The position numbers were made by a program, and so were the translations under genes. Shown here piece by piece: positions 1 to 7,848 of a stretch of 64,000 nucleotides of DNA (positions are counted from its first letter, which is position 1; each line of letters opens with the position of its first letter). A model generated the notes under the pieces. The model searched no databases. It saw nothing but the letters and a program-made list of their open reading frames with translations, and was not told the origin of the DNA. Source of the DNA: Bacillus kwashiorkori (GTDB lineage Bacteria > Bacillota > Bacilli > Bacillales > Caldibacillaceae); contig NZ_CTDX01000015.1 of the NCBI RefSeq assembly GCF_001375515.1, positions 372,001-436,000 of the forward strand, in the 5' to 3' direction.

Positions 1-802
1 CTTCACGGGGTGCGAGGATTGAAATTTTAACATTTTAACGAACTCCCTTTTTCTTTTTTGTCGCATCCTTCACGGGGTGCGAGGATTGAAATCCGCCCAA
101 CCTAGTCCACCTGCCAATCCAAAAGTGTCGCATCCTTCACGGGGTGCGAGGATTGAAATCTCCAATTCCGAGCCCTGTTTTACCCTCAATTATGTCGCAT
201 CCTTCACGGGGTGCGAGGATTGAAATACTTTTACGGCCCTTATACAATCATACATAGTTAGTCGCATCCTTCACGGGGTGCGAGGATTGAAATCAACGTG
301 CTTTGATTAAGTCTTTTGTCTTTTTGGTCGCATCCTTCACGGGGTGCGAGGATTGAAATTCCCTCCTAATCTAGCGCATAAATGACATTTATCGTCGCAT
401 CCTTCACGGGGTGCGAGGATTGAAATTGGTTTCCAGTTCACATACAATGGTGTATTAACGTCGCATCCTTCACGGGGTGCGAGGATTGAAATTGAACGCT
501 TGCGACTTAATGGGCTGTTTTGAGTTGTCGCATCCTTCACGGGGTGCGAGGATTGAAATCTTTTGAGTACGTATGATAATATCTTTGTATAAGTCGTATC
601 CTTCACGGGGTGCGAGGATTGAAATTATTAGTATAGTTTCGTAGGGGTGAATAAAATAGTCGTATCCTTCATGGGGTACGAGGATTGAAATTATTAGTAT
701 AGTTTCGTAGGGGTGAATAAAATAGTCGCATCCTTCACGGGGTGCGAGGATTGAAATTTTGACATAGTTGGTCTAACTGAAGATGAAGTAAAGTCGCATC
801 CT
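1..802 (+). CRISPR. CRISPR array, type I-C-like repeats, leader-distal end
   Basis: There are eleven full 33-bp repeats, starting at 60, 127, 194, 261, 327, 394, 460, 527, 593, 659 and 725. A partial repeat sits at the window edge (1-25) and a 10-bp stub at 793-802. Repeats begin GTCGCATCC and end GATTGAAAT, with a stem TCGCATCC / GGGTGCGA. This resembles known Bacillus type I-C repeats, so reading is left to right; leader and cas genes should lie left of the window. Spacers are 33-35 bp. The repeats at 593 and 659 are the only internal ones with substitutions, as expected at the old end. Spacers 626-658 and 692-724 are identical. No cas gene is visible, so the subtype rests on repeat similarity only. 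Confidence 0.97.
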
Positions 803-1096
803 GGTAGTGTCAAAAGTTCTATGAAAAACAGATTAGATGAGGATTTTCTTTCGTAAAGTTGAGGTTAGGACCCGCCATTTACCCTTGACAAACACGCCAA
901 TGATTTATGTCAGGTGTAACAAGGGTGAAGGGAACAAAATGTAGGCATGACAAACACGCCCCTATGAGACGGGGGTATTAAAAAATTTATTAAAAAAACA
1001 TAAGTTTTTATAATAATGGCGGTGAAATAAGTGGGGAGAAAGATTATAAAAATCCTAACCCAAAAGCTAGTTATTTTCATTCAAAGGGGTGTTGCT
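803..1096. other. Non-coding stretch after the CRISPR array
   Basis: The last repeat breaks off after ten bases at 802 and unrelated sequence follows. The 13-mer TGACAAACACGCC occurs twice (886-898 and 948-960). The abrupt break and the following GGTAGTGTCAAAAG could mark an old insertion or deletion end, possibly of an insertion sequence, but no transposase or matching inverted end is visible. No convincing gene was found. Confidence 0.5.
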
Positions 1097-1462
1097 ATGG
1101 CAAGAAGAGTCGATTTGTTAACGAATGCAGAGCTTACTGAAGTGCGGAAACTTCAAATCAGAATGTTACAATCGAATTCGATCTCAAAAACTAAAATGTA
1201 TGAAAAAGAAATTCGAGATATCGTTAGGGATGCTGAAAAAAGATATTTTGATTTGAAAGATGAACAAGAGCAAGACAATGAAGTGATTAGTCGATTACAG
1301 GGTGTCAGGAGAAAGGGGAAAACAGAAGGGATTCTTGAAGTCGTGCAAGCTTTACTGAATGATGGGATGTCTTTACAACAGGCAGCCAATTATACTCCTT
1401 ATGACGTGAGTGAACTGGAGCTATTATTGAAACAGCATAAAAAACGTGGGCAAATTGTCTAA
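1097..1462 (+). CDS. Small protein resembling the C-terminal part of Rpn-type nucleases
   Basis: 121 residues. The start at 1097 (MARRVDLL) is chosen because AAAGGGGTG lies just upstream; an in-frame extension to 1031 has no good ribosome site. The charged helical middle is followed by a tail with KGKTEGILEVVQALLNDGMS and a helix-turn-helix-like end. That pattern is common at the C-terminus of Rpn/YhgA-type recombination-promoting nucleases (PD-(D/E)XK transposase family). No nuclease catalytic core is present, so it may be a relic or an independent small regulator. It lies next to the CRISPR trailer. Function is not assignable. Confidence 0.55.
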   Translation: MARRVDLLTNAELTEVRKLQIRMLQSNSISKTKMYEKEIRDIVRDAEKRYFDLKDEQEQDNEVISRLQGVRRKGKTEGILEVVQALLNDGMSLQQAANYTPYDVSELELLLKQHKKRGQIV

Positions 1463-1529
1463 CACCATTGGTAAGTACAGAGTATTGTAGTTCAATAGAA
1501 AGTCAGCGAAATAACCAAATAGGGTGACG

Positions 1530-1790
1530 ATGTTGAAACTCATTGCTTCTAAAGTTATACAAAAACATATAAACAGCTGGGATCCAGAATATTTATTAGC
1601 TGGAGGTGCTCCAGAAGATGAATATGAACGTGAAATTGAAGAGATAGTGGATGCCGTCTTAGATAGTCGGGATGAAATAGAAATCGCAGAAGCTATCAAG
1701 AATATCTTTGATTATTCATTTGGTAGGGATTTTCATTTTGATGAATGTCTTAGTGTGGCCAAAAAGATTTGGAATGAACTTTATGAGTAA
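1530..1790 (+). CDS. DUF1871 family protein (YugE-like)
   Basis: About 86 residues, acidic and helical. The motif W(D)PEYLLAGGAPEDEYE followed by IAEAIKNIF is typical of the DUF1871 family, to which B. subtilis YugE belongs; no biochemical role is known. The start is uncertain: GTG 1524, ATG 1530 and TTG 1533 are all close to AGGGTG at 1521-1526. It reads in the same direction as the preceding small gene but is separated by about 65 bp. Related proteins often act as immunity-like or small accessory proteins, but nothing in the sequence shows this here. Confidence 0.7.
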   Translation: MLKLIASKVIQKHINSWDPEYLLAGGAPEDEYEREIEEIVDAVLDSRDEIEIAEAIKNIFDYSFGRDFHFDECLSVAKKIWNELYE

Positions 1791-1982
1791 TAAAAAAGGC
1801 TGGGACAAAACTAAATTGTCTGTTGTTGAAGCCGAGTTATTTTATTAAGAAAAAGTAATAAAAAAGCCTGACTATTACGAAGTACTTAACAAGATTTTCG
1901 TACGATAGTCCGGTTTCCACATATAAATAAAATTACTACAATCACAAAAACCTCCAATTTCCCCCTGCTCAAACCTTCTTCA

Positions 1983-2026
1983 TTGACATATTTTTTTTCA
2001 CATAATAATATACCTATAGGGGTAAT
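1983..2026 (+). promoter_or_regulatory. Promoter with CsoR/CstR-like operator for the sulfur cluster
   Basis: TTGACA (1983-1988) is separated by exactly 17 bp from TAATAT (2006-2011), a near-consensus sigma-A promoter. Overlapping the -10 is ATACCTATAGGGGTAAT (2010-2026), an imperfect inverted repeat with G/C tracts. That is the form bound by CsoR-family repressors, including the persulfide sensor CstR. A second, similar site lies at 4441. The site predicts de-repression by reactive sulfur. The regulator gene is not in the window. Confidence 0.7.
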
Positions 2027-2157
2027 AGTAAAAAGCTGAAATAAATACTTAAATGGCTTCTCTCCCATCTCAAAAAAGCAACGACACCAGTTCTTTAAAA
2101 TAGAATTACATATCATTGGGAGTATCCCCCTTATTAAAACAAAGGAGGAATTTTTTC

Positions 2158-2385
2158 ATGGAAGTTAAAAAAATGTTAGATGCAAAGGGTTTAGCATGTC
2201 CTTTACCAGTAGTAAGAACGAGAAAGGCAATTGCCGAATTACAATCTGGGGAAGTATTAGAGGTGCATGCCACTGATAAGGGATCCAAAAGTGACATAAC
2301 TGCATGGGCGAAAGCAAGTGGTCACGAGCTGATTGACGTAATGGAAGACGGAGCTATATTTAAATTTTTCATTAAAAAAGGATAA
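2158..2385 (+). CDS. yrkI: TusA/SirA-family sulfur carrier protein
   Basis: 75 residues; the ATG at 2158 sits behind AAAGGAGG. The TusA signature LACPLPVVRT carries the sulfur-accepting Cys14 in a CPxP motif. TusA proteins carry a persulfide on this Cys and pass it to partners such as DsrE proteins. It is the first gene after the CsoR/CstR-like promoter and belongs to a cluster with the same families as B. subtilis yrkE-yrkF-yrkH-yrkI-yrkJ. A second TusA domain occurs fused in the gene at 3703. It acts in the cytoplasm. Confidence 0.88.
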   Translation: MEVKKMLDAKGLACPLPVVRTRKAIAELQSGEVLEVHATDKGSKSDITAWAKASGHELIDVMEDGAIFKFFIKKG

Positions 2386-2457
2386 TTTTGAGCGAACGAA
2401 CAAAAAAACGAAAAGATTAACAAAATTGGATTTTTTTTACAGTAAGGAGGCGCAAAA

Positions 2458-2937
2458 TTGGAAAAGCAAAAGACGACAAATATAATATTATTTAGTGGGG
2501 ATTATGATAAAGCAATGGCGGCGTACATTATTGCCAACGGGGCTGCCGCTTACGATCATAAAGTCACTATTTTCCATACTTTCTGGGGTTTGAATGCCCT
2601 TCGAAAAGACGAAGCACTGAAAACGGAAAAAGGATTCTTGGAGAAAATGTTCGGTAAAATGATGCCACGTGGTGCGGATAAAATGGGTATATCTAAAATG
2701 AACTTTGCTGGAATTGGTCCAAAATTAATAAAGAAAGTTATAAAAAAACATAATGCCCTCACGTTACCGCAACTAATTGAAATGGCACAAGAACAAGAAA
2801 TTAAGCTAGTTGCTTGTACAATGACGATGGATTTATTAGGATTGAAACAGGAAGAATTACTAGACAACATTGAATTAGCTGGTGTTGCTGCCTATTTGGC
2901 AGATGCAGAAGATGGCAATGTAAATTTATTTATTTAA
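2458..2937 (+). CDS. yrkE: DsrE2-type sulfurtransferase (YrkE-like)
   Basis: 159 residues; TTG start at 2458 preceded by AAGGAGG. The N-terminal IILFSGDYDKAMAAYIIANG and the conserved Cys120 in VACTMTMDLLG are hallmarks of DsrE2/DsrE-DsrF-like proteins, which exchange persulfide sulfur with TusA. The DsrE2 form typically has a hydrophobic loop (here around residues 65-90, Met-rich). It lies between the TusA gene and a rhodanese gene, consistent with a relay of sulfane sulfur. The 150-bp gap to the next gene is long for a tight operon. Confidence 0.85.
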   Translation: MEKQKTTNIILFSGDYDKAMAAYIIANGAAAYDHKVTIFHTFWGLNALRKDEALKTEKGFLEKMFGKMMPRGADKMGISKMNFAGIGPKLIKKVIKKHNALTLPQLIEMAQEQEIKLVACTMTMDLLGLKQEELLDNIELAGVAAYLADAEDGNVNLFI

Positions 2938-3087
2938 ATTTCTTTCTAATTGTTCTGCTAAAACAATATTAGCATGATGAAAATAGTTTTTGAGTGAAAA
3001 ATTTTATTGTTTTTTGTTAAATCATGATAAGTCATCCATAATCAAAGCAAATCATAAAAATCATATTTATGTAAAAGGAGAAGTTGT

Positions 3088-3384
3088 ATGAAAGTAATCT
3101 CAGCGAAAGAAGTAGAAATGGCATTGAATGCAGGTCAGCAACTAAATTTAGTGGATGTTCGTGAAGTGGATGAAGTGGAACAAGAAAAAATTCCAGGGAT
3201 TGTTAACATTCCACTAAGTGAATTAGAAAATAGAAAAGCAGAATTAGATAAGACAAAGGCGTACATTTTAGTATGTCGCTCTGGTAACCGAAGTGGTATC
3301 GCTTGTCAAATGTTAGAAAACGAAGGATACGACGTAGCGAATATGTCCGGTGGGATGCTCGACTGGGAAGGACCTGTTGAATAA
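3088..3384 (+). CDS. Single-domain rhodanese sulfurtransferase
   Basis: 98 residues, one rhodanese domain with active-site loop CRSGNRSG (Cys63) and the usual LVDVRE motif near residue 21. Such proteins take sulfane sulfur as a cysteine persulfide and pass it on. AAAGGAG is located before the ATG at 3088. It closely resembles the C-terminal half of the fusion protein at 3703-4260, so this cluster holds both free and fused versions of the same domains. Cytoplasmic; no signal peptide. Confidence 0.9.
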   Translation: MKVISAKEVEMALNAGQQLNLVDVREVDEVEQEKIPGIVNIPLSELENRKAELDKTKAYILVCRSGNRSGIACQMLENEGYDVANMSGGMLDWEGPVE

Positions 3385-3702
3385 ATTTCCGATTTTTTAA
3401 AAGAACAATTTTGGTTTGCACTTCATGGGTTTGCTCTCGTTGGAAAAAATGCTTAGTAAAATGTCGGTAGAAATCATCAGCGATGAAAATAGATTATCGC
3501 TAAATGTGCTTTTTTTACGATTGAAGATGAAAGACATTGCACGGTAGCCACTGACGAAATTCGTTTTCCACTACTGAGAATGGGATATATTGCTCATTTT
3601 CAAGATAAACGAAAAACTTTATTCATAACTAGCCCACTTCCACGCACATTAGTTATTTTTCCTATGAAGTGGGCCATCAATAGAAATAAATGGAGGGATA
3701 TT

Positions 3703-4260
3703 ATGGTTCACGCAGATAAAATTTTAGATGCTAAGGGACTAGCTTGTCCAATGCCAATCGTCCGAACAAAAAAAGCGTTTCAAGATTTATCTCCTGGTGA
3801 AGTTTTAGAAGTTCAAGCAACCGATAAAGGTTCAATAGCAGATTTACAAGCTTGGGCAAAAAGTGCTGGACACCAATATATCGGTTTAATTGAGGAAGGG
3901 ACTATTTTAAAGCACTATTTACGGAAATCAAGTGGGGCAGATGCGCAAGAAAAGAAACACCCTCACGTAATTAGTAATGAGGAGTTACAACAAATCCTCG
4001 CTTCCAACCAACCTATTACTTTACTAGATGTCCGTGAAGAGGCGGAATTTTCCTTTGGTCATGTACCTGGAGCTTTGTCTATCCCACTAGGAAAATTGGA
4101 AGGTCGCTTGAATGAGTTGAATAATGAAACAACCATTTACGTTATTTGTCGCACAGGAAATCGGAGTGATTTAGCAGCACAGTTATTAACAGAAAAAGGT
4201 TTCCCACATGTTGTAAATGTTGTCCCAGGAATGAGTGCTTGGGATGGAGTGGTGGAGTAA
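3703..4260 (+). CDS. yrkF: TusA-rhodanese fusion protein (YrkF-like)
   Basis: 185 residues. The start at 3703 follows TGGAGGG; the longer reading from 3580 has no support. Residues 1-75 form a TusA domain with LACPMP (Cys15). Residues about 88-185 form a rhodanese domain with LLDVREEAEF and active loop CRTGNRSD (Cys149). The fusion lets one polypeptide load and pass on persulfide sulfur. The same architecture occurs in B. subtilis YrkF. It is preceded by about 320 bp (3385-3702) in which no gene is convincing. Confidence 0.92.
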   Translation: MVHADKILDAKGLACPMPIVRTKKAFQDLSPGEVLEVQATDKGSIADLQAWAKSAGHQYIGLIEEGTILKHYLRKSSGADAQEKKHPHVISNEELQQILASNQPITLLDVREEAEFSFGHVPGALSIPLGKLEGRLNELNNETTIYVICRTGNRSDLAAQLLTEKGFPHVVNVVPGMSAWDGVVE

Positions 4261-4440
4261 CGGTGACATATAAATATGGAATTTAACGGAAAAAGAAGCT
4301 TTAATTCGCAAACTTTTTTGTTGATTTCCGCTCAATTCATTACATCAGTAGCGACAAATTCATAGTTTAGAAATAAATGGACACTTTCTAATATTAATAA
4401 CAATGAGTCTATAAAATAAGGCGTTTTTTTACGCAAAATA

Positions 4441-4458
4441 ATACTATAGGGGGTATAT
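4441..4458 (+). promoter_or_regulatory. Second CsoR/CstR-like operator, overlapping the yrkH ribosome site
   Basis: ATACTATAGGGGGTATAT is an imperfect inverted repeat very like the site at 2010-2026. It ends four bases before the ATG of the rhodanese-MBL gene, and its G-tract doubles as the Shine-Dalgarno sequence. Binding here would block initiation of a local transcript. No clear -35/-10 pair was found directly upstream. Confidence 0.55.
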
Positions 4459-4461
4459 GAG

Positions 4462-5589
4462 ATGGCTGTCCAAATTATGACACCAAAAGAAGTGACAGAA
4501 AAGATCATTCAAAAAGAGGATTTATTTATATTCGATGTGCGCAATGAAGATGCGTTTCACGACTGGAAAATTGAAGGGGAAAACTTCCAATATTTAAATA
4601 TACCTTATTTTGAATTATTAGACGGGGTGGAGCCAATTTTAGACAAACTACCATCAGACAAAGACATTTTAGTCGTTTGTGCGAAGGAAGGCTCTTCCGT
4701 CTTTGTAGCAGAAATGCTCTCAGAAAAAGGGTTAGAAGTAGCTTATTTAAAAGGTGGAATGAAAGCTTGGAGTGAATATTTGCATCCAGTGAAAGTTGGA
4801 GACCTTTCAGATGGTGGCGAAGTTTATCAGTTTGTTAGAATAGGAAAAGGGTGCTTGTCATACGCTGTTCTATCCAATGGAGAAGCAGCTATTATTGATG
4901 CGACGAGAATGACAGATGTTTTTCTTGATTTTGCCACAGAAAAAAAGGTAGTTATCAAACATGTTTTGGACACTCATTTACACGCTGACCACATTTCAGG
5001 CGGTAGAAAAATCGCAGCGGAAACGGGCGCTACTTACTGGTTACCACCAAAAGATGCAGAAGAGGTTGTCTTTTCATTTGAACCGTTACTAGAAGGAAAT
5101 AACATTACAATCGGGAAGACAACGATAGACATTCAGCCAATTTATTCGCCTGGTCATACGATTGGATCCACATCCTTTATTGTTGATGGTAAATACTTAC
5201 TAACAGGAGATATACTTTTCATTGATTCCATTGGCCGCCCAGACCTTGCGGGGAAAGCAGAAGATTGGGTCGCTGATTTAAGAAATACATTATATAACAG
5301 ATACCGTGAATTGTCGGCCGACCTCGTCGTTTTACCAGCTCACTTCATGATTGTTGAAGAGTTAAACGCTAACGGGACAGTAGCCGAAAAATTAAGTGTA
5401 TTATTAGAAAAAAATCATGGGTTAAATATTGAGGATGAGCAAGAGTTTAGAGCTATTGTATCGGAAAATTTACCACCACAACCGAACGCATATCAAGAAA
5501 TCCGTCAGACGAATATGGGTAAAATTAATCCGTCAGAAGAGGAACAGCGTGAAATGGAAATCGGTCCAAATCGCTGTGCTGTACGATAA
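4462..5589 (+). CDS. yrkH: Rhodanese-metallo-beta-lactamase fusion, persulfide dioxygenase-like (YrkH-like)
   Basis: 375 residues. The rhodanese domain comes first (about 1-105), with Cys73 in VVCAKEGSS. It is followed by a metallo-beta-lactamase fold with THLHADH (His172, His174, Asp176, His177), His232 in SPGHT, Asp250 in TGD and His294 in LPAHF. This metal set is that of ETHE1-like persulfide dioxygenases and related hydrolases. Known CstB enzymes carry the MBL domain first and rhodanese last; here, as in YrkH, the order is reversed. Likely job: oxidise or hydrolyse persulfide delivered by the neighbouring carriers, giving sulfite or thiosulfate. The exact reaction is inferred. Confidence 0.88.
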   Translation: MAVQIMTPKEVTEKIIQKEDLFIFDVRNEDAFHDWKIEGENFQYLNIPYFELLDGVEPILDKLPSDKDILVVCAKEGSSVFVAEMLSEKGLEVAYLKGGMKAWSEYLHPVKVGDLSDGGEVYQFVRIGKGCLSYAVLSNGEAAIIDATRMTDVFLDFATEKKVVIKHVLDTHLHADHISGGRKIAAETGATYWLPPKDAEEVVFSFEPLLEGNNITIGKTTIDIQPIYSPGHTIGSTSFIVDGKYLLTGDILFIDSIGRPDLAGKAEDWVADLRNTLYNRYRELSADLVVLPAHFMIVEELNANGTVAEKLSVLLEKNHGLNIEDEQEFRAIVSENLPPQPNAYQEIRQTNMGKINPSEEEQREMEIGPNRCAVR

Positions 5590-5611
5590 TTCACACGTAA
5601 ATTTTACTAAA

Positions 5612-5828
5612 AGGCTATGTTATTGTTTATAATTTATTTTCGGCAGTTGTTGATTGTTGTGTAAGGCAGCCACTCCGGCTGGGACAGCACAAGCTGATGA
5701 CACTGGAGTCGAGTAACGTCGAAGCGACTGAAGCCGTATCCGAGAAAAACGTCCGCCTGATCCTGTCACTTCGCTTTCGTCACAAATAAATTTGAAACGG
5801 AAATCAATACCATTCGTTAACATAGCCT
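5612..5828. repeat. 217-bp non-coding element with 11-bp terminal inverted repeats
   Basis: AGGCTATGTTA (5612-5622) and its exact complement TAACATAGCCT (5818-5828) bracket a higher-GC interior with no convincing gene. The interior differs in base composition from the flanks and reads like a small mobile or repeated intergenic element (MITE-like). It separates yrkH from yrkJ. Copy number elsewhere cannot be seen here. Confidence 0.5.
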
Positions 5829-6023
5829 ATTAAAAATGCAACTTGTAGGACGGAATAGTTGATGAACGCTAAATCTCAAATAAAAGTAATGCACTGGTTC
5901 GCACCTAAAAAGTTTTTGATAACATCGAAATAAACTATGTTGGTAACCGGAAAACTGTTTATTTTGTTTTAGGTTGCTTTATGGTCTAACCATGCAATAA
6001 ATTAACAGAAAGCGTGAAAAAAT

Positions 6024-6800
6024 ATGGAATTTTCTTTTATCGTAACCATTTTTATGATTGGTTTTGTCGGGTCATTTATTTCTGGAATGGTCGGAATTGG
6101 CGGTTCGATTATTAAATATCCGATGTTGCTATATATTCCTCCGCTACTCGGATTTACCGCTTTTACTGCCCATGAAGTTTCAGGTATTAGCGCTGTTCAA
6201 GTGTTTTTTGCAACGATTAGTGGAGTGTGGGCATACCGGAAAGACGGCTATTTAAATAAAAGATTAATAATGTATATGGGGATTAGTATTTTAATTGGCA
6301 GTTTCCTCGGAGGATTTGGTTCGAAAATGCTCTCTGACTCGATGATCAATTTCGTTTATGGGATTTTGGCTACATTAGCCGCAGTTATGATGTTCGTCCC
6401 GAAAAAAGGGTTGGATGATCAGGCATTAGATGAAGTGCAATTCAATCGCATATTAGCTACCAGTTTAGCTTTTCTCGTCGGTGTAGCCTCAGGCATTGTT
6501 GGTGCGGCAGGAGCATTTTTATTAGTACCAATTATGCTCGTTGTTTTAAAAATCCCAACTCGGATGACGATCGCAACATCGCTTGCTATTACATTTATCT
6601 CATCTATCGGTTCGACATTTGGAAAATTAACGACAGGGCAAGTAGACTATGTGCCAGCAATAGTAATGATAGTTGCTAGTATTATTGCTTCTCCAATTGG
6701 TGCTATTGTCGGGAAAAAGATGAAAACGAAGCTGTTGCAGGTCATTCTAGCTTGGTTAATTTTAGCAACTGCTATTAAAATTTGGATCGATTTTCTTTAA
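6024..6800 (+). CDS. yrkJ: TauE/SafE-family sulfite/sulfonate exporter (YrkJ-like)
   Basis: 258 residues, almost wholly hydrophobic, with about eight membrane helices. Two homologous halves each carry a Gly-rich motif ([18 protein letters not shown] near the N-terminus; [15 protein letters not shown] in the middle), the mark of the TauE/SafE (DUF81) family. Family members export sulfite, sulfoacetate or thiosulfate. It follows the persulfide dioxygenase-like gene, so export of oxidised sulfur is the likely role. A weak site GAAAGCGTG precedes the ATG. Confidence 0.88.
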   Translation: MEFSFIVTIFMIGFVGSFISGMVGIGGSIIKYPMLLYIPPLLGFTAFTAHEVSGISAVQVFFATISGVWAYRKDGYLNKRLIMYMGISILIGSFLGGFGSKMLSDSMINFVYGILATLAAVMMFVPKKGLDDQALDEVQFNRILATSLAFLVGVASGIVGAAGAFLLVPIMLVVLKIPTRMTIATSLAITFISSIGSTFGKLTTGQVDYVPAIVMIVASIIASPIGAIVGKKMKTKLLQVILAWLILATAIKIWIDFL

Positions 6801-6806
6801 AAATGA

Positions 6807-6846
6807 GGCATTCCAGTTTATTTTTGATTACTGGAATGCCGTTTTT
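6807..6846 (+). terminator. Terminator after yrkJ
   Basis: GGCATTCCAGT (6807-6817) pairs with ACTGGAATGCC (6830-6840), followed by GTTTTTG. It closes the sulfur cluster. Confidence 0.9.
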
Positions 6847-7184
6847 GTTAATTTGATAATGTTATAGTTTTTGCACAAGTTTTACTTCGGATAATAATGG
6901 TCGAGGGTAACCGTTCGCTTTTGACTAATACGTTGCTAGTACCGGTTAAAAATGTTTAAAGAGGAGAAGTGAGTAAATAAGTGCTTGTTTGCATTTCGGT
7001 TGTCTATTTCCACTAGTAAAAATGGTTGTCGAATTTCATTAAAAACAACTTTCCCCAAATAACTAGTTTAAGAGGTTTTTTGGATTATCAGTGGCTACCT
7101 AACCGTTCTGCCACCGTTGACAAACAAAAAGATCATTGACACAATCAAAGTAGCAAATTTTTTATACAGTGGGAGGAACAATCA
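6847..7184. other. Gene-free stretch between yrkJ terminator and HAD gene
   Basis: No ORF with a ribosome site, RNA gene or strong palindrome was found. The stretch ends in the GGGAGG Shine-Dalgarno of the next gene (7171-7176). Confidence 0.5.
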
Positions 7185-7787
7185 TTGCAACCATTGAAAA
7201 ACATAACGATTCTATGGGATTTCGACGGAACACTGTTTGATACATATCCGATGTACACTGCATTATTTCAAAAAGTGATTAAAGAAGAGGTAAGGGATGA
7301 AGAAGTTTATCAACAATTAAAAGTTTCCTTTACCCATGCGGCAAATTACTTTCATTTATCAGAAGCGGATGTGGCAAAAGTGCGTCAATTAGAAAGTGAA
7401 TGGCCAACTAGTCAAGTGGCTCCATTTCCATATTTAGAAACGGTATTAAAAAATGTCGGTAAAAATGTTATTATGACTCATAAAGCACGGCAGGAGACCG
7501 AACGTATTTTAGGGGAACATGGTTGGCTTCGTTATTTTACAGAAATTGTTTCCGGAGATGATGGCTTTCCCCGCAAACCAGATCCAGCTGCCTACGAATA
7601 TTTGCATAAAAAGCATACCATTGATTTAGTTGTAGGAGATCGGCTTCTGGACATAATTCCAGGAAAGAAAATAGGCGCCCAAACATGCCTATTCCAAAAC
7701 AATGAACAAGGAGCAGACTTTTACCTCGACTCCTATCATAACTTTTACGATAAAGTTGGTAAACACTTTAGCACTTTAACGCGTTAA
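7185..7787 (+). CDS. HAD-superfamily hydrolase (phosphatase-like)
   Basis: 200 residues; TTG start with GGGAGG upstream. Motif I is WDFDGTLFDT at about residue 12, motif II is the Thr in VIMTHKAR, the motif III Lys lies in GFPRKPDP, and motif IV is VVGDRLLDI. All catalytic elements of subfamily IA HAD phosphatases are present. The alpha-helical cap (about 20-80) resembles phosphoglycolate-phosphatase-like enzymes. Substrate unknown. It stands alone and shares a bidirectional terminator with the convergent channel gene. Confidence 0.82.
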   Translation: MQPLKNITILWDFDGTLFDTYPMYTALFQKVIKEEVRDEEVYQQLKVSFTHAANYFHLSEADVAKVRQLESEWPTSQVAPFPYLETVLKNVGKNVIMTHKARQETERILGEHGWLRYFTEIVSGDDGFPRKPDPAAYEYLHKKHTIDLVVGDRLLDIIPGKKIGAQTCLFQNNEQGADFYLDSYHNFYDKVGKHFSTLTR

Positions 7788-7812
7788 CAGGGTGGGGGAC
7801 TGTCCCCTTTAA

Positions 7813-7845
7813 AACCCTCCAAGCTCAATGCTGGAGGGTTTTTAT
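7813..7845. terminator. Bidirectional terminator between HAD gene and formate/nitrite channel
   Basis: AACCCTCCA (7813-7821) and TGGAGGGTT (7832-7840) are followed by a T-run; A-rich sequence on the left serves the opposite strand. Confidence 0.85.
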
Positions 7846-7848
7846 GTT

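Noticed and set aside
337-606. Minus-strand open frame across the CRISPR array
   Set aside because: It is made of repeats and spacers; the repeated peptide comes from the repeats.
1886-2116. Minus-strand frame upstream of the TusA gene
   Set aside because: No ribosome site and it runs across the strong plus-strand promoter and operator.
3385-3702. Possible N-terminal extension of the TusA-rhodanese protein
   Set aside because: The TusA homology starts at 3703 right after a good Shine-Dalgarno; upstream residues look random.
5620-5823. Minus-strand frame inside the 217-bp element
   Set aside because: Lies wholly inside the inverted-repeat-flanked element and has no ribosome site or family.
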